Assembly (NCBI GenBank): GCA_963677655.1
Contig: OY782088.1
Length of the DNA stretch: 64,000 nucleotides
Source of the DNA: Saccharicrinis sp963677655
GTDB taxonomy: Bacteria > Bacteroidota > Bacteroidia > Bacteroidales > Marinilabiliaceae
Reading direction: 5' to 3' (one strand)
Made by a program: the position numbers and the translations under genes
Shown: one piece after another, positions 50,384 to 58,226 of the stretch
How positions within the stretch are numbered: position 1 is the first letter of the stretch
Layout of the letters: every line of letters begins with the position of its first letter
Notes under the pieces: generated by a model
Told to the model about the DNA's origin: nothing
Database searches by the model: none
What the model saw: the letters and a program-made list of their open reading frames with translations, nothing else

Positions 50384-53300
50384 ATGAATTCAATATATAT
50401 AGGGATTAAAAGGTTATTTTTAGTATTAATATTAATAGTTTTTCCAAAAGTAATTCAGGCACAGGAAAATTTATTATTTCAACAAATAGGAACTCAAGAA
50501 GGCTTACCTCAAAATACAGTTAGAACTATTCATGTTGATAGTGATGGTTTTTTATGGGCAGGAACACTTGATGGTTTGGTTCGGTATGATGGAAAACGTT
50601 TTATCAATTATAAACCACGCTTAGGAGATGATAATCAAATATCAGATTCAAGAATTCGTAAAATACATGAAGATAAGGATGGTTTCTTATGGATAAGAAA
50701 ATATGATAATACTTTTAATTGTTATAGTAAACAACTGGAGGAAATTATACCTTTTTATTATGATGATATGCGGATTCAATTACCATATCAAAACTATTTA
50801 GAAACCTCAACAGGCAATATTTGGCTATGGAAATATCAAGAAGGGTGTGTAAAAATAACTAAAGGAGAAGATTTATTTCCAAAAGTTGATTTAGTAGTAT
50901 CAAAGCAATCGAATCCTTTAACAAGTTATCATGTAAATTTTGTGTATGAAGATCTTGATTCCATAAGTTGGATCGGGTGTAGTAATGGACTGAATAAAAT
51001 AGATAAACATGGAAATATTACACAACTCTTTAAGGATGATGACCAAGGTGAATTTATTAAAATTCTTGAGCAGGAAGAGTATATTTATTTTTTAACAGAT
51101 AAAGGAGCAATTTATAAATACAATAAAAGGAAAGATAATTTTTTACCAAGGAATGTATATAAAGGAGAGGCTGTCATTAGTAATTTCATTCAATTAGATA
51201 ATAATAATCTCTTAATTTCTACAGTTACTAAAGGTTTAATTAAATACAATATCAATACTGGTTACTATAGTACAAATATTAAAACTTTTAAAAATAAATA
51301 TGTATCAACCCCTAATATTATCCGGGATTCGAAAAATGCAATATGGATTTATGATCAATCGGGTAACGTAGAATATTTAAGTCCGGATAAAAAGGTTTAT
51401 CATCATTTTGAGTTGATCCGACATAAAATAGCAAATGTTATTGATGATTGTAGATACAATATTTTTATTGATTCTAAAGGAATTTATTGGATTACAACCT
51501 ATGGAAATGGATTGTATCGATATGATGCTGAAAATGAAAAACTGACAAATTATAGTTACCAGAAGGGTATAAACAGTCTGGCTACTGATTATTTATTATC
51601 CATAACGGAAGATAATGTTGGTAATTTGTGGGTTGGATGCGAATATACAGGTATTGTAAAAGTATCAAAAAATAAGTTGAATTATAGAATAGTTAAACCT
51701 GAGGAGTTTGAATCTCCAGGAACTTCTAATTATGTAAAAGTTATACATAAAGATTCAAATAATAAAATTTGGATTGGAACAAAAAACGGAGGTCTTTATG
51801 TATATGATAAAGATTTTAGTAACAAAGTATGTGTTCATCCAAGTATGAATCCATATACTATTTTAGAAGATTCAAAAGGAAGAATATGGGTTGGAACAAA
51901 AGGTGGTGGTATTTATGTTCTGAATAAAAAAACTTATAAACAGATCTATCACTTCGTTCATGATGAAAACAGGGAGGCTAGCTTATGTCATAACTCTGTT
52001 TTTGATTTTATAGAAGATGATAAGCAGCGTATATGGATTGCTTCATTTTCCGGAGGTTTGGATTTATTTCAGGAAAGTGGATCAAAGGTTAGTTTTAAGC
52101 ATTATTTTAATGATCAGGAAAATCTAAGTTATTTAAGGTGTATATTACAAGATAAGGATGGCATGATGTGGGTTGGAAGTTATACTGGATTAATTTGTTT
52201 TAATCCGGATGATTTAATAAATAACTCTAATTCATATACAATATATAATTATAGTCCGGGGCATCCTGACGGTTTAAATAGTAATGATGTCAAATCACTA
52301 TTTCAGGATAGTAAGGGGCAATTGTGGATTGGTACTGCAGGTGGTGGTTTAAATATGTTTGTCAAAGATAGTCCGGATAAACAAGGTGAGTTTATTAAAT
52401 ATACAAAGGATCAAGGTCTGCCTTCTAATATTATAACTTCTATTTTAGAAAGTAAAGACAGTGTTATATGGGTAAGTACAGAAAATGGTTTGGCACACAT
52501 TGATGAAAATGAAAATACCTTTTCTATTTACAGGTTTACTGATGAAACATATCTTAATTACTACAGTGAAAATTCAAGTTTGTTATGTGATGATGGAACA
52601 ATGCTTTGGGGTACGTTGGATGGTTTAATTGTTTTTGACCCCAGTGAGATACGATTAAATAAAGATGTTCCACCAGTTGTATTAACTGACTTTTATATTT
52701 TTGATCAGCGAATTGAAACATACCAGGAAGATAGTCCATTACAGCAATCGATTAGTAAAGCAAAAGAGGTTATCTTAAAATATGAACAAAGGACGTTCAC
52801 TATTAACTTTGCGTGTTTAGATTTAACAGACGTAGATCATAATAGATATTCATTTAAAATGGATAACTATGATCAATATTGGAGCCAACCAAGTACAAAC
52901 AATTGGGCAACATATAAAAATATGCCTCCGGGAGAGTATGTATTTATGGTAAAGGGGGCCAATGCTGATGGTCAGTGGAGTGAACAAATAACTACCTGTA
53001 AATTTGTAGTTAAACCTCCTTTGTGGAAGACTGTTTATGCTATCATATTTTACTTCATCATATTTATTGTTTTAACTGTTGTTGTAATAAGATTTACAAT
53101 TAAAATTCACCGATTGAGTTCAGCGGTTAAAATGGAAAAACAACTAACCGATTATAAACTACGATTTTTTACAAATATTTCTCATGAATTCCGTACTCCT
53201 TTAACCTTAATTAAAGGTGCTATTGAAAGATTAAATAGTATTAAACAGTTACCCGAAGAGGTAGAGCATAACGTGACTCTTTTAAATAGGAATACTCATC

Positions 53301-54691
53301 AAATGTCAAGACTTATTGACCAGTTGTTGGAGTTTAGAAAGTTGCAAAACAATGTTATGACCTTAAATCTGGAAAAAACAGATATCAGAGCTTTTGCTCT
53401 GGATGTGTATTATACTTTTAAAGAAGTTGCTTTTCAAAAGCAGATGCAATATGATTTTGAAGGGATAAAGGATTCCTGGGAGTTTTATTTAGATAGAAAT
53501 AAGGTTGAAAAGATATTGTTTAATTTGCTTTCAAATGCATTTAAATATACTCCTGCAAAAGGAAAAATCATATTTTCAATTGAGAAAGATGAAATAACCG
53601 GGCACTGTATAATAACTGTTAAAGATACAGGAATAGGTATTCCTAAAGATAAACAGGAGTTATTATTCAGTCGTTTTATGCAAATTAATTTTTCTTCAGA
53701 AGGAACAGGAGTAGGGTTGGAGTTGGTAAAAGAATTTACAGAGGCTCATAAAGGAAAAGTAAGTTACAATCCAAATGAAGGAGGTGGATCTGTTTTTAGT
53801 GTAGAACTGCCTACAAATGATGAAATATATAAGGATGCACGATATGTGGATGCAGAGAAAGTTACAGTTGTTTCTAAAGAAGAAGATAGTATACCTTCGG
53901 AAGAGGTGGTAACAAGACCATCTGTACCTCATAATTGGAAAGTTTTAATTGTAGATGATAATTATGAGATCAGAGAATATTTGAGTGATGAATTAAAGCA
54001 TCACTTTGATATAGAAGTTGCAGTAGATGGAAAAGAAGGTTTAGAAAAAGCTATATCATTAAATCCAACTTTAATTATTTGTGACGTAAAAATGCCGGAA
54101 ATGGATGGGCTCGAGGTGACCCGAAGATTAAAAGATAACTTTGAAACCAGCCATATACCTATCATTTTGCTTACTGCTATGTCATCTGAAACCATTAAGC
54201 TACAGGGAAGTGAATGTGGAGCAGATGCTTATATTATGAAACCTTTTAGCATGAAATATTTGCTTTCCAGGGTATATGCTTTAATTGAACAAAGAGAGAA
54301 GCTTAAAAAACGTTTTTCTGTTGATATTGAGGTTAAAAAAGGAGCATTAAGTGAAGATAAGAAAGATCAGCAGTTTTATGAGCTAATAAATAATATTGTA
54401 GATGAAAATTTAAGTAATCCTGACTTTTCAGTAGCAGACTTTACTGCTAAAGCTAACTTATCCAGAACAATATTTTACAAAAAAGTTAAAGGTTTAACCG
54501 GATATTCACCAAACGAATTGCTTAAGGTGAAAAGGATGAAAAAGGCTGCAGAACTCCTTATTGAAGGAAAATATAATGTTTCAGAAGTATCATGGAAGGT
54601 TGGTATTGAAGATCCATTTTATTTCAGTAAATGCTTTAAAGCTCAGTTTGGTTGTGCCCCATCTAAATATGGAGTAAAGGAAAAGAAGTAG
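50384..54691 (+). CDS. Hybrid two-component system regulator (HTCS)
   Basis: A 1435-residue inner-membrane sensor-regulator in one chain. A signal peptide is followed by 14 or so Reg_prop propeller blades (G-L-P-Q-N-T-V-R-T-I-H-V-D-S-D-G-F-L-W-A-G, and many W-I-G or W-V-G repeats), a Y_Y_Y domain near 785-870 and a TM helix near 885-910. HisKA has F-T-N-I-S-H-E-F-R-T-P-L-T-L-I-K (His near 935), then HATPase (L-L-S-N-A-F-K-Y, D-T-G-I-G-I). The receiver has V-L-I-V-D-D-N and I-I-C-D-V-K-M-P-E-M-D-G (Asp near 1232), and an AraC HTH ends the protein. It should sense an oligosaccharide in the periplasm and activate the surrounding glycan genes. Confidence 0.93.
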   Translation: MNSIYIGIKRLFLVLILIVFPKVIQAQENLLFQQIGTQEGLPQNTVRTIHVDSDGFLWAGTLDGLVRYDGKRFINYKPRLGDDNQISDSRIRKIHEDKDGFLWIRKYDNTFNCYSKQLEEIIPFYYDDMRIQLPYQNYLETSTGNIWLWKYQEGCVKITKGEDLFPKVDLVVSKQSNPLTSYHVNFVYEDLDSISWIGCSNGLNKIDKHGNITQLFKDDDQGEFIKILEQEEYIYFLTDKGAIYKYNKRKDNFLPRNVYKGEAVISNFIQLDNNNLLISTVTKGLIKYNINTGYYSTNIKTFKNKYVSTPNIIRDSKNAIWIYDQSGNVEYLSPDKKVYHHFELIRHKIANVIDDCRYNIFIDSKGIYWITTYGNGLYRYDAENEKLTNYSYQKGINSLATDYLLSITEDNVGNLWVGCEYTGIVKVSKNKLNYRIVKPEEFESPGTSNYVKVIHKDSNNKIWIGTKNGGLYVYDKDFSNKVCVHPSMNPYTILEDSKGRIWVGTKGGGIYVLNKKTYKQIYHFVHDENREASLCHNSVFDFIEDDKQRIWIASFSGGLDLFQESGSKVSFKHYFNDQENLSYLRCILQDKDGMMWVGSYTGLICFNPDDLINNSNSYTIYNYSPGHPDGLNSNDVKSLFQDSKGQLWIGTAGGGLNMFVKDSPDKQGEFIKYTKDQGLPSNIITSILESKDSVIWVSTENGLAHIDENENTFSIYRFTDETYLNYYSENSSLLCDDGTMLWGTLDGLIVFDPSEIRLNKDVPPVVLTDFYIFDQRIETYQEDSPLQQSISKAKEVILKYEQRTFTINFACLDLTDVDHNRYSFKMDNYDQYWSQPSTNNWATYKNMPPGEYVFMVKGANADGQWSEQITTCKFVVKPPLWKTVYAIIFYFIIFIVLTVVVIRFTIKIHRLSSAVKMEKQLTDYKLRFFTNISHEFRTPLTLIKGAIERLNSIKQLPEEVEHNVTLLNRNTHQMSRLIDQLLEFRKLQNNVMTLNLEKTDIRAFALDVYYTFKEVAFQKQMQYDFEGIKDSWEFYLDRNKVEKILFNLLSNAFKYTPAKGKIIFSIEKDEITGHCIITVKDTGIGIPKDKQELLFSRFMQINFSSEGTGVGLELVKEFTEAHKGKVSYNPNEGGGSVFSVELPTNDEIYKDARYVDAEKVTVVSKEEDSIPSEEVVTRPSVPHNWKVLIVDDNYEIREYLSDELKHHFDIEVAVDGKEGLEKAISLNPTLIICDVKMPEMDGLEVTRRLKDNFETSHIPIILLTAMSSETIKLQGSECGADAYIMKPFSMKYLLSRVYALIEQREKLKKRFSVDIEVKKGALSEDKKDQQFYELINNIVDENLSNPDFSVADFTAKANLSRTIFYKKVKGLTGYSPNELLKVKRMKKAAELLIEGKYNVSEVSWKVGIEDPFYFSKCFKAQFGCAPSKYGVKEKK

Positions 54692-54698
54692 AGAAAAA

Positions 54699-54733
54699 AG
54701 TACCAAGTCAATAGTCAAAAGTTGAAAGTCAAA
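54699..54733 (+). repeat. Short heptamer array after the HTCS stop
   Basis: Five in-phase 7-mers directly downstream of the stop: AGTACCA, AGTCAAT, AGTCAAA, AGTTGAA, AGTCAAA. This resembles the arrays in the efflux operon and lies 45 kb away from them. Confidence 0.7.
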
Positions 54734-54885
54734 AAACGTATTCTATAATCAATATGTAAATTATCATTTAATATTATTATCCTTATTTATTGAATTGTGG
54801 ACAATGAATAAATGTGTTTGTACTGGATTACATGGACACAATCTTATAGGATAGTATATTTGCCTAAAATGAAAGTTTATATCTT

Positions 54886-57372
54886 ATGAGAAAAATTTGT
54901 TTTTTGGCATTAGCTTTATTGGTGATTTTTCAATCGTGCAAACAAAACGATTCTGAAACTTATGTTGTATCAAAATCTTCAGAAACTACATTAATCTATG
55001 TACCTGAGCAATGTGATTCTCTTGTTTTATGGGCAGTAAATGATGTGGCTTCATCAATTAAAAGTATTACCGGAAGTGAAATTTCTATTATATGTACCAA
55101 TATCCTTCCTGATACAAAAACAAATCAAAAATGTTTGGTTATTGGTTTGGTAGCTGATTCCTTAATACAAAAATCAGGAGCTTTTAAAGCTGAAAGCTGG
55201 AAAAGCAAGTGGGAGCAGTTTGCGATAAAGCAGAATAACAATAAGTTATTTGTTGTAGGGAGTGATGTTAGAGGAACTGTTTACGGAGTTTTTGACCTGG
55301 CAGAACGACTTGGAATTTCTCCATGGAATTGGTGGGCTGATGTAAAACCTACGCCTAATACTATTCTATCCTTAAATATTCCTAAAGAAGGTATTTTGCA
55401 ATCACCTTCTGTTCAGTACAGAGGAATCTTTTTAAATGATGAGGATTGGGGGTTACAACCGTGGGCTGCCAAAACATTTGAACCAGAAACAAATGATATT
55501 GGTCCAAAAACTTATGAGAAAATCTTTCAGTTACTATTAAAACTAAAAGCCAATACTATTTGGCCGGCAATGCACCCTTGCACAAAGGCTTTCTATACTG
55601 TTCCGGGAAATAAGGAAATAGCCAGGAAGTATCATATTATCATAAGTACCTCACATGCCGAACCTATGATGCGCAATAATGTGGACGAATGGAAACATGA
55701 TGAGAGAGGAGCTTTTAACTATTTTACCAACAGTGCTAATGTAGATCAATATTGGCAGGAACGTATCAGTGAACTAAAAAAAGGTGAGGATCACTTTATT
55801 GCAACAATTGGAATGAGAGGTGTACATGATGGTAAAATGGAAGGTAATGCAACTACAGAAGAAAAGATAAAAAAGCTGGAAACAATTGTTAATACGCAGC
55901 GTCAGATGATGGCTGATACCTATGATTGTTCTCAAGACAGTGTGCCCCAATTATTCATTCCCTATAAAGAAGTTTTAGATCTTTATAATAAAGGATTCAG
56001 AGTACCGGATGATGTCACGCTAATGTGGACTGATGACAATTATGGATATATAAGAAGATTTAGTAACGAAGAGGAACAAAAAAGAATTGGAGGAAGTGGT
56101 GTTTATTATCATCTAAGTTACTGGGGACGTCCTCATGATTATTTGTGGTTAAGTACTACAGCGCCAGCTTTAATGTGGTATGAAATGAATAGAGCTTACC
56201 AAAATGGGGCTCATAAAATATGGATTGTTAATGTAGGAGATATTAAACCTACAGAATATAATATGGAGTTGTTTTTAGATATGGCCTGGGACATAAGCTC
56301 TGTTAATGAAAATACTATTGCAGACCATATGCAAGATTGGGCTAAAAGAGAATTTGGTGAAGAGAATGCCTCTGTAATCAGCTCTTTGATGGATGAATAT
56401 TATCATTTGGCTTTTTTACGTCGACCAGAGTTTATGGGGTGGAGTAGGACAGAACCAACCACTAAAACTTATTTGTCAAAATTTTCTACTAAGGCTAATG
56501 GTAATGAATTGCAAAGAAGATTGGATAGATATGATGCAATAGTTAACAGTGTTGATGCAATAAAACTAAAATTACCGGATAATAAAAAAGATGCTTTTTA
56601 TGAATTGGTAGATTACCCGGTTAAAGCAGCTGCTTTAATGAATGATAAGTTTTTGTACTATCAGCTATCTGCAGAGGCTATTCAGCAAGATGAACAAGAT
56701 AAGTATTACGAATTAGCAAAAAGTGCTTATGATAGCATTTCTTCTCTTACTGATTATTACAATCAAGAACTGGCATCAGGCAAATGGAACAATATGATGG
56801 ACATGAAACCACGTAATTTACCGGTTTATGATATGCCTGGTAAACCAGAAAAACTTGGATTATCAAATAATGATTCAAATACATCTGTTGATCCTGTATT
56901 TATTCAGGCCAGTGAATATACTTCATCAACAGTACCTTCAACTTATAAATGGATTTCTGTTGAGGGATTAGGTTATAGTAAGAAGGCAGTAACAATTTAT
57001 CCTTTTAAAAGTCATGAATTTGGTGACTCAGCAGCTTATTTGACTTATGATATTGAAATTCTTGCTGATGGAAACTATACTATTGAAGTAAGGTGTTTAC
57101 CTACACATTCAAATGAATTTAACCATCAGTTATCCGTTCAGATAGACGATAATGATAAACAAGATTTTGATTTGAATACAAAGGGTAGGAGTGATGAATG
57201 GAAGAATAATGTTCTTAGAAACTATGCACCTGTTCATTATAATGCTTTAGATTTAAAAGCAGGAAAACATCAATTAAAACTATACGTAAATCAAACTGGT
57301 ATTGTAATTGATCAGATTGCTATTAATCCTGAAGGTACAGCTCCTTATTATGAAATTCCTACTAAGGAATAG
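54886..57372 (+). CDS. GH115 alpha-glucuronidase-like lipoprotein
   Basis: An 828-residue exported protein with a lipobox (A-L-L-V-I-F-Q-S then C). Domain order follows GH115: an N-terminal domain with A-V-N-D-V-A-S-S-I-K-S-I-T-G and G-S-D-V-R-G-T-V-Y-G-V-F-D-L-A, then the catalytic barrel with R-G-I-F-L-N-D-E-D-W-G-L-Q-P-W, T-I-W-P-A-M-H-P, H-A-E-P-M-M-R-N-N, T-I-G-M-R-G-V-H-D-G, and M-W-T-D-D-N-Y-G-Y. A C-terminal beta domain ends the protein. GH115 enzymes release glucuronic acid or 4-O-methyl-glucuronic acid from xylan or arabinogalactan side chains. It is transcribed with the HTCS direction and stands alone, with a hairpin terminator. A TATATTTG box at 54855-54862 may be its -7 element. 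Confidence 0.88.
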   Translation: MRKICFLALALLVIFQSCKQNDSETYVVSKSSETTLIYVPEQCDSLVLWAVNDVASSIKSITGSEISIICTNILPDTKTNQKCLVIGLVADSLIQKSGAFKAESWKSKWEQFAIKQNNNKLFVVGSDVRGTVYGVFDLAERLGISPWNWWADVKPTPNTILSLNIPKEGILQSPSVQYRGIFLNDEDWGLQPWAAKTFEPETNDIGPKTYEKIFQLLLKLKANTIWPAMHPCTKAFYTVPGNKEIARKYHIIISTSHAEPMMRNNVDEWKHDERGAFNYFTNSANVDQYWQERISELKKGEDHFIATIGMRGVHDGKMEGNATTEEKIKKLETIVNTQRQMMADTYDCSQDSVPQLFIPYKEVLDLYNKGFRVPDDVTLMWTDDNYGYIRRFSNEEEQKRIGGSGVYYHLSYWGRPHDYLWLSTTAPALMWYEMNRAYQNGAHKIWIVNVGDIKPTEYNMELFLDMAWDISSVNENTIADHMQDWAKREFGEENASVISSLMDEYYHLAFLRRPEFMGWSRTEPTTKTYLSKFSTKANGNELQRRLDRYDAIVNSVDAIKLKLPDNKKDAFYELVDYPVKAAALMNDKFLYYQLSAEAIQQDEQDKYYELAKSAYDSISSLTDYYNQELASGKWNNMMDMKPRNLPVYDMPGKPEKLGLSNNDSNTSVDPVFIQASEYTSSTVPSTYKWISVEGLGYSKKAVTIYPFKSHEFGDSAAYLTYDIEILADGNYTIEVRCLPTHSNEFNHQLSVQIDDNDKQDFDLNTKGRSDEWKNNVLRNYAPVHYNALDLKAGKHQLKLYVNQTGIVIDQIAINPEGTAPYYEIPTKE

Positions 57373-57393
57373 ATATTAAGAAATAAAACAAAT

Positions 57394-57421
57394 ATTTGCA
57401 CGGATATTCGTCCGTGCAAAT
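57394..57421 (+). terminator. Hairpin after the GH115 gene
   Basis: Perfect 11-bp arms ATTTGCACGGA (57394-57404) and TCCGTGCAAAT (57411-57421), loop of six. A similar stem, GCGCGGAT with ATCCGTGC, recurs at 58010-58027, so it may belong to a repeat family as well as ending the gene. Confidence 0.65.
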
Positions 57422-57585
57422 TTCCTCATGTAGATCTGATAAATTATTTCTAACCCAAAAGTAATCACCTTTTTTTAAATAGGATAGGATTTGTAATCCG
57501 GGTTAAATTAAATCATAATTATTAACCGGAATGCAATTTCTCATTTCTTTCAATTAGAAATGTACGTAAGAAAACCAAAAATACA

Positions 57586-57634
57586 TGTGCTGTTTTTATC
57601 ACGGATTGCGCTTCGTTAAATCCGCGCTACCAGA
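57586..57634. repeat. 49-bp intergenic repeat, copy A
   Basis: It matches copy B (58077-58125) at all but two of 49 positions and contains an inner dyad, CGGATT with AATCCG. The two copies bracket the 42-bp minisatellite, and upstream sequence of the two copies is also loosely related. Confidence 0.8.
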
Positions 57635-57660
57635 GGTAATATCTTCTTACACAATTTCAG

Positions 57661-57912
57661 GGGCATTTCGAAAATAAAGAAAAGCTTCTCGCAAAATTGC
57701 ATGGTCATATTTCTTTCGGGAAATTCCTTCTCGTAATTTTGCTAGACGATATTTCTACAGAGAAATCCTTTGTCGCAAATTTGCAGGGACATATTTCTGT
57801 GAAGAAATTCCTTCTCGTAAAAATGCAGGGACAAATTTCTGCAGAGAAATTGCTTGTCGCAAAACTGCGAGACGAGATTTCTGTGGAGAAATTGCTTGTC
57901 GCAAGATTGCAG
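57661..57912. repeat. Minisatellite: six degenerate 42-bp units
   Basis: Units start at 57661, 57703, 57745, 57787, 57829 and 57871. The first is the most divergent. Most contain a dyad such as ATTTCTGCAGAGAAAT. Since 42 is a multiple of three, reading frames stay open across it (a 14-residue repeat such as G-H-I-S-V-K-K-F-L-L-V), but no start signal or homology supports a gene. Confidence 0.85.
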
Positions 57913-58076
57913 GGAGGTATGGTATTCAGTGTTTTAAGGTGTTTTTCAGAAAAGCTTGTTGTTATCAATTGCCTGTGTTTTCCACCGCTGTCGCGTGTAA
58001 CAGGTAAGCGCGGATGTTTATCCGTGCAATTCTCATTATGTCCATCAGATAAAAATTTTCACCCCTAAAAAACACT

Positions 58077-58125
58077 TGTGCTGTTTTTATTACGGATTGC
58101 GCTTCGGTAAATCCGCGCTACCAGA
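58077..58125. repeat. 49-bp intergenic repeat, copy B
   Basis: The second copy of the repeat at 57586-57634, in direct orientation. The stretch before it (58010-58070), with a GCGCGGAT/ATCCGTGC stem, resembles that after the GH115 terminator, so the duplicated unit is probably longer than 49 bp. Confidence 0.8.
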
Positions 58126-58160
58126 TGGTCAATCAAATATCCATAATGTTATAAAAAACA

Positions 58161-58192
58161 AAGGCTGTCCTGGTAGATCATAGGACAGCCTT
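58161..58192 (-). terminator. Rho-independent terminator after the GH2 gene
   Basis: AAGGCTGTCCT (58161-58171) pairs with AGGACAGCCTT (58182-58192), and TGTTTTTTAT follows on the minus strand. Confidence 0.88.
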
Positions 58193-58226
58193 CATAGTGA
58201 TATAGGGGGATTTTTATAAAAATGGA

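Noticed and set aside
57697..58068. Open frame of 123 codons with 14-residue repeats, and the frame on the opposite strand at 57705-57968
   Set aside because: It is the translation of a 42-bp tandem repeat with unit length divisible by three. There is no homology, start signal or domain.
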